A stretch of 64,000 nucleotides of DNA from Aquipseudomonas ullengensis (GTDB lineage Bacteria > Pseudomonadota > Gammaproteobacteria > Pseudomonadales > Pseudomonadaceae). Of the stretch, positions 55,568 to 64,000 are shown piece by piece; the stretch's first letter is position 1; each line of letters opens with the position of its first letter. The position numbers and the translations under genes were made by a program. The notes under the pieces are model-generated. The model was not told where the DNA came from. It worked only from the letters and a program-made list of their open reading frames with translations, and ran no database searches. The DNA lies in assembly GCF_014174475.1 (NCBI RefSeq), contig NZ_JACJUD010000001.1:558001-622000 (forward strand), given 5' to 3'.

Positions 55568-56758
55568 ATGAGCGAATACTCCCTGTTTACCTCCGAATCC
55601 GTGTCCGAAGGCCATCCGGACAAGATCGCCGACCAGATTTCCGATGCCGTCCTCGACGCCATCATCGCCCAGGACAAACACGCCCGCGTGGCCGTGGAAA
55701 CCCTGGTCAAGACCGGCGTTGCCATCGTCGCCGGTGAAGTCACCACCAGCGCCTGGGTCGACCTCGAGCAGATCGTCCGCGACGTCATCTGCGACATCGG
55801 CTACACCAGCTCCGACGTCGGCTTCGACGGCGCCACCTGCGGCGTGATGAACATCATTGGCAAGCAGTCCCCGGACATCAACCAGGGTGTCGACCGCGCC
55901 AAGCCGGAAGACCAGGGCGCTGGCGACCAGGGCCTGATGTTCGGCTACGCCAGCAACGAAACCGAGGTGCTGATGCCGGCGCCGATCACCTTCTCCCACC
56001 AGCTGGTGCAGCGTCAGGCCGAAGCACGCAAGTCCGGCCTGCTGCCGTGGCTGCGCCCGGACGCCAAGAGCCAGGTCACCTGCCAGTACGAGAATGGCAA
56101 GGTGGTCGGCATCGACGCCGTGGTGCTGTCCACCCAGCACAACCCGGAAGTCTCGCTGGCCGACCTGCGCGAAGGCGTGATGGAGCTGATCATCAAGCAC
56201 GCTCTGCCAGCCGAGCTGCTGCACAAAGGCACCCAGTACCACATCAACCCGACCGGCAACTTCGTGATCGGCGGCCCGGTGGGCGACTGCGGTCTGACCG
56301 GGCGCAAGATCATCGTCGACAGCTACGGCGGCATGGCCCGTCACGGCGGCGGCGCGTTCTCCGGCAAGGATCCATCCAAGGTTGACCGCTCGGCGGCCTA
56401 CGCCGGTCGTTACGTGGCGAAGAATATCGTGGCCGCCGGCCTGGCCGACCGCTGCGAGATCCAGGTTTCCTACGCCATCGGCGTGGCCCTGCCGACCTCG
56501 ATCTCGATCAACACCTTCGGCACCCACAAGATTGCCGAAGACAAGATCATCAAGCTGGTGCGTGAAGTGTTCGACCTGCGTCCATACGCCATCACCAAGA
56601 TGCTCGACCTGCTGCACCCGATGTACCAGGAAACCGCAGCCTACGGCCACTTCGGCCGCACGCCGGTGCAGAAGACCGTCGGCAACGACAGCTTCACCAC
56701 CTTCACCTGGGAGAAGACCGACAAGGTCGCCGACCTGCGCGCTGCCGCCGGTCTGTAA
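55568..56758 (+). CDS. metK: S-adenosylmethionine synthase
   Basis: 396 residues; ATG 55568 with AGGA 7 bases upstream. Motifs: [17 protein letters not shown] (ATP and metal), [12 protein letters not shown], and [19 protein letters not shown] (phosphate loop). Makes SAM from methionine and ATP. Second gene of the regulator-metK operon, so its level likely follows the palindromic operator at 54493. Downstream terminator is strong. Confidence 0.97.
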   Translation: MSEYSLFTSESVSEGHPDKIADQISDAVLDAIIAQDKHARVAVETLVKTGVAIVAGEVTTSAWVDLEQIVRDVICDIGYTSSDVGFDGATCGVMNIIGKQSPDINQGVDRAKPEDQGAGDQGLMFGYASNETEVLMPAPITFSHQLVQRQAEARKSGLLPWLRPDAKSQVTCQYENGKVVGIDAVVLSTQHNPEVSLADLREGVMELIIKHALPAELLHKGTQYHINPTGNFVIGGPVGDCGLTGRKIIVDSYGGMARHGGGAFSGKDPSKVDRSAAYAGRYVAKNIVAAGLADRCEIQVSYAIGVALPTSISINTFGTHKIAEDKIIKLVREVFDLRPYAITKMLDLLHPMYQETAAYGHFGRTPVQKTVGNDSFTTFTWEKTDKVADLRAAAGL

Positions 56759-56774
56759 GGTCTCCCAGGAATGC

Positions 56775-56803
56775 AAAAAGCCCCGCCTAGTGCGGGGCTT
56801 TTT
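56775..56803 (+). terminator. Intrinsic terminator of metK
   Basis: Twelve-base-pair stem AAAAAGCCCCGC/GCGGGGCTTTTT with a CTAGT loop; T-rich downstream, A-rich upstream, and works in both directions. Confidence 0.95.
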
Positions 56804-56807
56804 GTTG

Positions 56808-56858
56808 GTAGGGCGGGTGAAACCCGCGACTGGATCACGCGGGTTTCACCCGCCCTAC
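56808..56858. repeat. Extragenic palindrome (GTAGGGCGGGTG family), copy 3
   Basis: Perfect 21-base inverted arms (56808-56828, 56838-56858) around a 9-base loop, right after the metK terminator. Confidence 0.92.
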
Positions 56859-56897
56859 GTGGCGATCAGCAGGATGGCTACAGGGCATCTAGGCTGA

Positions 56898-58601
<1,704 letters not shown>

Positions 58602-58615
58602 CCGCCAAGCTTTTT

Positions 58616-58732
58616 TGTAGGAGCCAGCTTGCTGGCGATCCATGCCAGCACAAAAGCATCGCCAGGCAGCAGCCGCTCCCGGCGGCTTGCTGCATTCCCC
58701 CCATCCCTGGGGGTCACAAGCTGGCTCCTACA
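58616..58732. repeat. Extragenic palindrome (TGTAGGAGCCAGCTTGC family), copy 2, interrupted
   Basis: The left arm (58616-58639) is intact, but the right arm is split into 58658-58665 and 58717-58732 by a 51-base insertion that contains its own hairpin (GCAGCAGCCGC / GCGGCTTGCTGC). Confidence 0.82.
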
Positions 58733-58753
58733 AAGAGCACTCGAGCAGGCAGC

Positions 58754-59197
58754 TCAGTAAACGCGGAATTCCTTGTGGCAGCCTTCGCAGCCATCTTCCA
58801 CGCGCTGCACCAGCGGCGCCAGGCTGGCGCTGGTCTGCCCCGGCTGTGCACTGCCCGCGGCCAGGGCCCCGGTCGCGGCTTCCAGCTCACGTGCCAGTTG
58901 CTGGAAGCGTTCCTGACGCTGCCACACCTCATCGCGCGCATCGCTGCCGCCATCCGGCTCCTGCACGGCCGGGAAGTGCTGCCACGGCTGGCGCGACAAT
59001 TCGTCGAGGTGCTTGGCGCCGACGGCGAACTGCGCTGCGTCGAAAGGAATCCGCCCGCGCAGCATGCCGCCCAGCTCTTCACTGGTGTTCAGCATCTGCT
59101 TGAAGATTGTCTGGCGCTTGCCCAAGGGCGAATTCGGATCGACGCCGCCGCAGGCAGTCAGCAGGACACAGCAGCACAGCAGGACTTTCACTTTCAT
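58754..59197 (-). CDS. Lipid-anchored class II cytochrome c (c'/c556-like)
   Basis: 147 residues from ATG 59197. The signal ends in lipobox LLTAC (Cys16), predicting a periplasm-facing lipoprotein. The C-terminal heme motif is CEGCH (137-141), at the end of a four-helix bundle with Met residues near the N-terminus (MLNTSEELGGML) that could be axial ligands. The position of the heme motif matches cytochrome c'/c556. Likely an electron carrier or sensor of oxygen or NO at the membrane. Single gene. Confidence 0.88.
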   Translation of the reverse strand: MKVKVLLCCCVLLTACGGVDPNSPLGKRQTIFKQMLNTSEELGGMLRGRIPFDAAQFAVGAKHLDELSRQPWQHFPAVQEPDGGSDARDEVWQRQERFQQLARELEAATGALAAGSAQPGQTSASLAPLVQRVEDGCEGCHKEFRVY

Positions 59198-59301
59198 GGC
59201 GGGACGAACACTTCGCAGGGCGAAAAGGGGCGCCAGTATCGCCGCTCCCCCGGTGTCGACCAAGTAGCGCATTGTCGCACCGACCACTTGGGCGACGACT
59301 G

Positions 59302-59691
59302 TCAGTCCTTGAACTGATCGCGGATGTAGGTGATCTCGGTCTTGCCGTGCGGCGCTGGCTGGCCCTGCTCGTCGACATTGACGAAGACCATGCGCTCCAC
59401 GGTGAGGATGCTCTTGCGGGTGATCTTGTTGCGCACTTCGCAGCGCATGGTCAGCGAGGTACGGCCAAACTCGGTGGCGGTGATGCCCAGCTCGATGATG
59501 TCGCTCTGCCGCGCCGAGCTGACGAAGTTGATCTCGGAAATCAGCTTGGTGACCACCCGCTGGCTGCCCAGCTGAATGATGGCGTAGATCGCCGCCTCTT
59601 CATCGATCCACTTCAGCAGGCTGCCGCCGAACAAAGTGCCATTGGGATTGAGGTCTTCGGGTTTCACCCATTTGCGCGTGTGGAAGTTCAT
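59302..59691 (-). CDS. Acyl-CoA thioesterase (hotdog fold, YciA-like)
   Basis: 129 residues; ATG 59691 with AGGAG upstream is preferred over the GTG at 59697. The hotdog motif is DLNPNGTLFGGSLLKWIDE (the conserved N/D region with the catalytic Asp) plus FVSSARQSDIIELG and FVNVDEQGQP. Hydrolyses acyl-CoA thioesters in the cytoplasm; chain-length preference not deducible. Single gene, transcribed away from ahcY. Confidence 0.92.
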   Translation of the reverse strand: MNFHTRKWVKPEDLNPNGTLFGGSLLKWIDEEAAIYAIIQLGSQRVVTKLISEINFVSSARQSDIIELGITATEFGRTSLTMRCEVRNKITRKSILTVERMVFVNVDEQGQPAPHGKTEITYIRDQFKD

Positions 59692-59831
59692 CGCCACTCC
59701 TGTCTGTTTAGTCAGTTTCGGCCGCTATCCTCGCAGCGCCGCCAACCCGCTGTCACGGCAAGGCTCTCAATGAGCCTGATAGGACGACCACCCAGGCGAC
59801 GGAAAGCCTTGGGCTTGCCGACGTGGCTGGC

Positions 59832-59837
59832 TATAAT
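59832..59837 (+). promoter_or_regulatory. Promoter -10 element for ahcY
   Basis: Exact TATAAT followed about 45 bases later by the riboswitch. A -35 candidate TTGGGC (59809-59814) lies 17 bases upstream; it is weak. Transcription would begin near 59844, giving a leader of about 160 bases. Confidence 0.6.
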
Positions 59838-59882
59838 CCGCGGGCTTCACGCGACCGGCTCAGCCCGGTCGCTCCCGCCACC

Positions 59883-59976
59883 TGTCCGAGGGGCGCTGCA
59901 GCAGGACCACTCCATTGTCGAGCGGGACCTGTCAGGCTCGGATGGGGCGTTAACCATACGCATCAACGGCGCCCAT
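59883..59976 (+). ncRNA. S-adenosylhomocysteine (SAH) riboswitch
   Basis: Consensus blocks present: TCCGAGGGGCGCTGC, then GTCAGGCTCGGA, then AACGGCGCCC. P1 pairs TCCGAG (59885-59890) with CTCGGA (59937-59942), and a pseudoknot pairs GGGCGC (59891-59896) with GCGCCC (59969-59974). This is the known Pseudomonas ahcY arrangement, turning expression on when SAH accumulates. Details of the switch are in the findings. Confidence 0.93.
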
Positions 59977-59993
59977 TCGCAGACAACGAATGG
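59973..59993 (+). promoter_or_regulatory. SD-sequestering hairpin (expression platform of the SAH riboswitch)
   Basis: Stem CCATTCG (59973-59979)/CGAATGG (59987-59993) holds the start of the ahcY ribosome site (TGGAG, 59991-59995). It shares bases 59973-59974 with the riboswitch pseudoknot, so the two structures compete. Confidence 0.7.
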
Positions 59994-60004
59994 AGTGCTA
60001 TTGC

Positions 60005-61393
60005 ATGTCTTTTAACGATTTCAAAGTCGCCGACATTTCCCTGGCCGATTGGGGCCGCAAAGAGCTGATCATCGCCGAGTCGGAAATGCCGGCCCTGATG
60101 GGTCTGCGCCGCAAGTACGCCGGCGAGCAACCGCTGAAAGGCGCGAAGATCATCGGCTGCATCCACATGACCATCCAGACCGGCGTACTGATCGAAACCC
60201 TGATCGCGCTGGGCGCCGAAGTGCGCTGGTCCTCGTGCAACATCTTCTCCACCCAGGACCAGGCCGCTGCCGCCATCGCCGCCGCCGGCATCCCAGTGTT
60301 CGCCTGGAAAGGTGAGACCGAAGAAGAGTACGAGTGGTGCATCGAGCAGACCATCCTCAAGGATGGCCAGCCGTGGGACGCCAACATGATCCTCGACGAC
60401 GGCGGCGACCTGACCCAGATCATCCACGAGCGCTACCCGGCGATGCTGGACAAGATCCACGGCATCACCGAAGAAACCACCACCGGTGTGCACCGCCTGC
60501 TCGACATGCTCAAGGCCGGCACCCTGAAAGTCCCGGCGATCAACGTCAACGACGCGGTCACCAAGAGCAAGAACGACAACAAGTACGGCTGCCGTCACAG
60601 CCTCAACGACGCCATCAAGCGCGGCACCGACCACCTGCTGTCGGGCAAGCAGGCGCTGGTCATCGGCTACGGTGACGTGGGCAAGGGTTCGGCCCAGTCG
60701 CTGCGTCAGGAAGGCATGATCGTCAAGGTTTCCGAGATCGACCCGATCTGCGCCATGCAGGCCTGCATGGACGGCTTCGAAGTCGTTTCGCCGTACAACA
60801 ACGGTATCAACGACGGCAGCGACGCCAGCATCGACAAGGCCCTGCTGGGCAAGATCGACCTGATCGTCACCACCACCGGCAACGCCAACGTGTGTGACGC
60901 CGGCATGCTCAAGGCCCTGAAACAGCGCGCCGTGGTGTGCAACATCGGTCACTTCGACAACGAGATCGACACCGCCTTCATGCGCAAGAACTGGGCCTGG
61001 GAAGAGGTCAAACCGCAGGTGCACAAGATCCACCGCACCGGCGCCGGCAGCTTCGACCCGCGCAACGACGACTACCTGATCCTGCTGGCCGAAGGCCGCC
61101 TGGTGAACCTGGGCAACGCCACCGGCCACCCGAGCCGGATCATGGACGGCTCCTTCGCCAACCAGGTGCTGGCGCAGATCTTCCTGTTCGATCAGAAGTT
61201 CGCCACCCTCTCGGCCGAAGCCAAGGCCGCCCGCCTGACCGTGGAAGTGCTGCCGAAGAAGCTCGACGAAGAAGTGGCCCTGGAAATGGTCAAGGGCTTC
61301 GGTGGCGTGGTCACCCAGCTGACCACCAAGCAGGCCGAGTACATCGGCGTGAGCGTGGAAGGCCCGTTCAAGCCGGAAACCTATCGCTACTAA
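60005..61393 (+). CDS. ahcY: Adenosylhomocysteinase
   Basis: 462 residues; ATG 60005, with TGGAG 9 bases upstream, is preferred to the ATG at 59990 because the latter lies in the riboswitch hairpin. Motifs: [38 protein letters not shown] (catalytic Lys/Asp), NAD-binding [10 protein letters not shown], and C-terminal PFKPETYRY. Hydrolyses SAH to adenosine and homocysteine, preventing methyltransferase inhibition. Operon with metF 68 bases downstream; regulated by the riboswitch. Confidence 0.97.
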   Translation: MSFNDFKVADISLADWGRKELIIAESEMPALMGLRRKYAGEQPLKGAKIIGCIHMTIQTGVLIETLIALGAEVRWSSCNIFSTQDQAAAAIAAAGIPVFAWKGETEEEYEWCIEQTILKDGQPWDANMILDDGGDLTQIIHERYPAMLDKIHGITEETTTGVHRLLDMLKAGTLKVPAINVNDAVTKSKNDNKYGCRHSLNDAIKRGTDHLLSGKQALVIGYGDVGKGSAQSLRQEGMIVKVSEIDPICAMQACMDGFEVVSPYNNGINDGSDASIDKALLGKIDLIVTTTGNANVCDAGMLKALKQRAVVCNIGHFDNEIDTAFMRKNWAWEEVKPQVHKIHRTGAGSFDPRNDDYLILLAEGRLVNLGNATGHPSRIMDGSFANQVLAQIFLFDQKFATLSAEAKAARLTVEVLPKKLDEEVALEMVKGFGGVVTQLTTKQAEYIGVSVEGPFKPETYRY

Positions 61394-61461
61394 TCGAAGC
61401 TGTAAGCCACAGGCTGCAGGTGCCCCGCGCGCCTGCAGCCTGCTGCTAAAGGGAATCTTCC

Positions 61462-62307
61462 ATGTCTCAAGAACGCCGTTACAGCTTCGAGTTCTTCCCG
61501 ACGAAGACCGAAGCCGGGCATGAAAAACTGATGACGGTCGCCCGTCAGCTGGCGACCTACAACCCCGATTTCTTCTCCTGCACCTACGGTGCCGGTGGTT
61601 CGACCCGCGATCGCACCCTCAACACCGTGCTGCAACTGGACGGCGATGTGAAAGTGCCGACCGCGCCGCACCTGTCCTGCGTCGGTGACAGCAAGGACGA
61701 CCTGCGCAGCCTGCTGCAGCAGTACCAGAGTTCCGGGATCAAACGCATTGTTGCCCTGCGCGGCGACCTGCCGTCCGGCATGGGCATGGCCAGCGGCGAG
61801 ATGCGCTACGCCAACGAACTGGTGGAATTCATCCGCAGCGAAACCGGTGATCACTTCCATATCGAAGTCGCCGCCTACCCGGAAGTCCATCCGCAGGCCC
61901 GCAACTTCGAGGATGACCTGGCCAACTTCGTGCGCAAGGCCAAGGCCGGCGCCGACAGTGCCATCACCCAGTACTTCTTCAGCGCCGACTGCTACTTCTA
62001 CTTCGTCGAGCGCGTGCGCAAGCTGGGCGTCGACATCCCAATCGTGCCGGGCATCATGCCGATCACCAACTACAGCAAGCTGGCGCGCTTCTCCGATGCC
62101 TGTGGCGCCGAGATCCCGCGCTGGATCCGCAAGCAGCTGGAAGCCTACGGCGACGACCTGCAGAGCATCCAAGCCTACGGCGAGCAAGTGGTCAGCGAGA
62201 TGTGCGAACGCCTGCTGCAAGGCGGCGCACCCGGGCTGCACTTCTACACGCTGAACCAGGCCGAGCCGAGCCTGGCGATCTGGAACAACCTCAAGCTGCC
62301 ACGCTGA
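61462..62307 (+). CDS. metF: 5,10-methylenetetrahydrofolate reductase
   Basis: 281 residues; ATG 61462 with AAAGGGAA upstream. FAD-binding TIM barrel: YSFEFFPTKTEAGHEKL, SCTYGAGGSTRDRTL, LRGDLPSGMG, SAITQYFFSADCYFYFVE. Produces 5-methyl-THF for methionine synthesis. Follows ahcY on the same transcript, so it is also under the SAH riboswitch; its terminator lies 20 bases downstream. Confidence 0.96.
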   Translation: MSQERRYSFEFFPTKTEAGHEKLMTVARQLATYNPDFFSCTYGAGGSTRDRTLNTVLQLDGDVKVPTAPHLSCVGDSKDDLRSLLQQYQSSGIKRIVALRGDLPSGMGMASGEMRYANELVEFIRSETGDHFHIEVAAYPEVHPQARNFEDDLANFVRKAKAGADSAITQYFFSADCYFYFVERVRKLGVDIPIVPGIMPITNYSKLARFSDACGAEIPRWIRKQLEAYGDDLQSIQAYGEQVVSEMCERLLQGGAPGLHFYTLNQAEPSLAIWNNLKLPR

Positions 62308-62326
62308 GATTGACCAGACTGGAACG

Positions 62327-62348
62327 AGCCGGGCATGCCCGGCTTTTT
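62327..62348 (+). terminator. Intrinsic terminator of ahcY-metF
   Basis: Stem AGCCGGGC/GCCCGGCT followed by TTTTT (T run from 62344). Confidence 0.88.
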
Positions 62349-62371
62349 CTTGCCCGAGGGTTTTCTCCGTC

Positions 62372-62437
62372 TGTAGGAGCCAGCTTGCTGGCGATGCTTT
62401 TGCGCGGACATGGATCGCCAGCAAGCTGGCTCCTACA
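62372..62437. repeat. Extragenic palindrome (TGTAGGAGCCAGCTTGC family), copy 3
   Basis: Perfect 24-base inverted arms (62372-62395, 62414-62437) around an 18-base loop, after the metF terminator. Confidence 0.9.
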
Positions 62438-62536
62438 CCGGCCGCCCAAGGCCACGCGAATGGCCGCCATTCAGCCGATGAATGTTCGACCAACAGACTA
62501 CTTTGCAGCGCCTCGGGAAATCCGTAATCTGGCCAT

Positions 62537-63310
62537 ATGCCAGTATTCCAGCGCCAGATAATCGCCATCCTGCTTTTATGCAGCCTTGCCTTCGCGGCAC
62601 GGGCGCAATCGCTGCGCATTGTCACCGAGGCCTGGGCACCTTATGTGTACGAGCAAGGCGGCCAGCCCGCCGGGCTGGACTACGAAATCACCCGCGAAGT
62701 CCTGCACCGCCTCAACGTTGACGTACAGTGGCAATTCATGCCCTGGAAGCGCTGCCTGCTGGAATTCGAGCAGGGCAACGCCGACGCCATCCTCGATATC
62801 TTCCACCTGCCCGAACGCGAGTCGCACATGCTGTTCGTCAAGGAGCCGCTGTCCGAGGTGCAGTTCGTGCTGTTCTACGCGCGCAACCGGCCCTACCCCT
62901 ATCAGCGCCTGGAAGACCTGCGCGACCTGCTGATCGGCACCTCACCCGGCTACTGGTACAACGCCGCCGCGTTCCGCAACTCCAAACTGTTCAGCCGCGA
63001 AGATGCGCCCAGCCACGAGGCCAACCTCGGCAAACTGGTGCGCAACCGCGTCGACCTGGTGGTCAACGACCGCCGCGCCGGCCTGTACCTGGCTTCCCAG
63101 CTCGGCCTCGAGCGCCAGGTCGATTACAACCGCACGCCCCTCGGCAGCGACCGCCTGTACCTGGCCCTGCGCCGCGACGCGCACCTGGAACCCTTGGCCG
63201 AAGCCTTCGCGGCCGAACTGCGCCGCTACAAACAGGAGCCCGCCTATCGCCGCCTGCAAGCCCGCTTTGGTGAAGCGCAGGCCGCACCCATCGCCGCCAG
63301 CAACCGCTGA
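62537..63310 (+). CDS. Periplasmic solute-binding protein, orphan
   Basis: 257 residues; ATG 62537. Signal IIAILLLCSLAFAARA. Type-II binding fold: IVTEAWAPYVYEQGGQPAGL, CLLEFEQGNADAILDIFHLP, YWYNAAAFRNSKLFSREDAP. PAAT-like but without ABC genes. In layout it resembles the proteins at 35937 and 44363. It is a single gene between the metF palindrome and rhlE. Confidence 0.88.
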   Translation: MPVFQRQIIAILLLCSLAFAARAQSLRIVTEAWAPYVYEQGGQPAGLDYEITREVLHRLNVDVQWQFMPWKRCLLEFEQGNADAILDIFHLPERESHMLFVKEPLSEVQFVLFYARNRPYPYQRLEDLRDLLIGTSPGYWYNAAAFRNSKLFSREDAPSHEANLGKLVRNRVDLVVNDRRAGLYLASQLGLERQVDYNRTPLGSDRLYLALRRDAHLEPLAEAFAAELRRYKQEPAYRRLQARFGEAQAAPIAASNR

Positions 63311-63352
63311 ACCAGCCGACGGGCAGGTAGCTGCGCAAGCGCGCGGCTCTGT

Positions 63353-63358
63353 TATACT
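63353..63358 (+). promoter_or_regulatory. Candidate promoter -10 of the rhlE-type gene
   Basis: TATACT in GTTATACTCC; the -35 is weak. The resulting leader is long for a simple start. Confidence 0.45.
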
Positions 63359-63497
63359 CCGGGCTCCCGCCAGGCTTACGCCCGGACGCTCGGCAACCCA
63401 TCGCCCAGCAGGACCGGACGGGATCGCTCCCTTGAGAGTGATTTGAACCAGGCAATTTCCCCATCGGGCTTTCGCCCATATACAGACAGGATGACTC

Positions 63498-64000
63498 ATG
63501 TCCTTTGTTTCCCTCGGTCTCTCCGAGGCATTGGCCGGTGCCGTTGAAGCCGCCGGCTACGCCCAGCCCACACCTGTGCAACAGCGGGCCATTCCCGCCG
63601 TGTTGCAAGGTCGCGACCTGATGGTTGCAGCCCAGACGGGCACTGGTAAAACCGGCGGCTTCGCCCTGCCGGTCCTCGAACGCCTGTTCCCCGGCGGCCA
63701 CCCGGACAAATCGCACCGCCACGGCCCACGCCAGCCGCGCGTGCTGGTCCTGACGCCGACCCGCGAACTGGCTGCGCAAGTCCACGACAGTTTCAAGGTC
63801 TATGCCCGCGACCTGCCCCTGGTCAGCACCTGCATCTTCGGCGGTGTCGGCATGAACCCGCAGGTTCAGGCCATGGCCAAGGGCGTCGACGTCCTGGTTG
63901 CCTGCCCCGGTCGCCTGCTCGACCTGGCCAACCAGAAAGCCATCGACCTGTCCCACGTCGAGATTCTGGTTCTCGACGAAGCCGACCGCATGCTCGACAT
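63498..64000 (+). CDS. DEAD-box RNA helicase RhlE-type, 5' part (3' end outside window)
   Basis: ATG 63498 with AGGA 6 bases upstream (an ATG at 63491 is out of frame). 167 residues are visible: Q motif [14 protein letters not shown], Walker [44 protein letters not shown], and DEAD at LDEADRMLD at the window edge. The spacing fits RhlE (P. aeruginosa RhlE1/RhlE2) rather than SrmB or DbpA. RhlE helicases affect ribosome assembly and mRNA decay. A leader of about 145 bases after a TATACT element (63353-63358) contains a GGGC/GCCC hairpin (63466-63477). Confidence 0.93.
   Translation, partial: MSFVSLGLSEALAGAVEAAGYAQPTPVQQRAIPAVLQGRDLMVAAQTGTGKTGGFALPVLERLFPGGHPDKSHRHGPRQPRVLVLTPTRELAAQVHDSFKVYARDLPLVSTCIFGGVGMNPQVQAMAKGVDVLVACPGRLLDLANQKAIDLSHVEILVLDEADRMLD

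Noticed and set aside
59990..60004. Alternative ahcY start at ATG 59990
   Set aside because: Lies within the riboswitch expression hairpin; the ATG at 60005 has the properly spaced TGGAG.

Overview
The window is a chromosomal segment of a high-GC gammaproteobacterium, almost certainly a Pseudomonas. The reasons are the GC-rich third codon positions, the typical core genes (malate synthase G, CreBCD, DbpA, the Tkt-Epd-Pgk-Fba block, MetK, SAH-riboswitch-led AhcY-MetF, RhlE) and several families of Pseudomonas-style extragenic palindromes. From memory, the core gene order resembles the P. aeruginosa PAO1 PA0428-PA0560 interval; no comparison was run. I see no rRNA, tRNA, CRISPR array, prophage or transposase gene.

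Layout. 0-1.5 kb: 3' two thirds of glcB and its terminator. 1.8-6.1 kb: a DUF1302/DUF1329 pair and a LysR regulator. 6.2-10.6 kb: OsmC-like protein, then an M20 amidohydrolase, MFS transporter and M14-like (DUF2817) peptidase. 11.0-14.3 kb: chemoreceptor, porin and a tiny PstS-like binding protein closed by a terminator. 14.4-14.8 kb: an AT-rich island with one membrane protein. 15.0-18.2 kb: nitronate monooxygenase divergent from a LysR-MFS operon over a palindromic operator. 18.3-23.1 kb: cNMP/CBS/nucleotidyltransferase protein with a DnaQ-like exonuclease, PepSY membrane protein, small membrane protein and glutathione S-transferase. 23.1-27.8 kb (minus strand): creB-creC, a CBS protein, creD and two small downstream genes, with a candidate CreB box before creD. 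27.8-32.7 kb: HD-GYP protein, acyltransferase, orphan TorT, dbpA. 32.8-36.7 kb: a protein-tyrosine-phosphatase/autotransporter fusion convergent with an AraC regulator, then an orphan solute-binding protein. 36.9-47.4 kb: YccS-type protein, BaiN/RdsA-type flavoprotein, DJ-1/PfpI protein, two more solute-binding proteins, HDOD protein, ElaA, a GreA/B-like protein, a tandem cNMP/rhodanese protein whose stop codon lies inside a MITE-like element, and a YgjP-type metallopeptidase. 47.5-56.8 kb: lipoproteins and central carbon genes fba, pgk, epd, tkt, then an ArsR-methyltransferase regulator and metK. 56.9-64 kb: ligB, lipid-anchored cytochrome c, thioesterase, SAH riboswitch-ahcY-metF, another solute-binding protein and the 5' part of an rhlE-type helicase.

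Genes that work together. MetK makes SAM, AhcY clears SAH and MetF supplies methyl-folate for methionine. In this window the cycle is under two controls: a protein (ArsR-methyltransferase fusion with a perfect 11-bp-arm palindrome at its promoter, co-transcribed with metK) and an RNA (SAH riboswitch whose pseudoknot competes with a hairpin that hides the ahcY ribosome binding site). Tkt, Epd, Pgk and Fba form a minus-strand sugar-phosphate block. CreBC probably drives creD through a TCCAC-N6-TCCAC box. Most large antisense open frames are shadows of GC-rich genes and are not listed.
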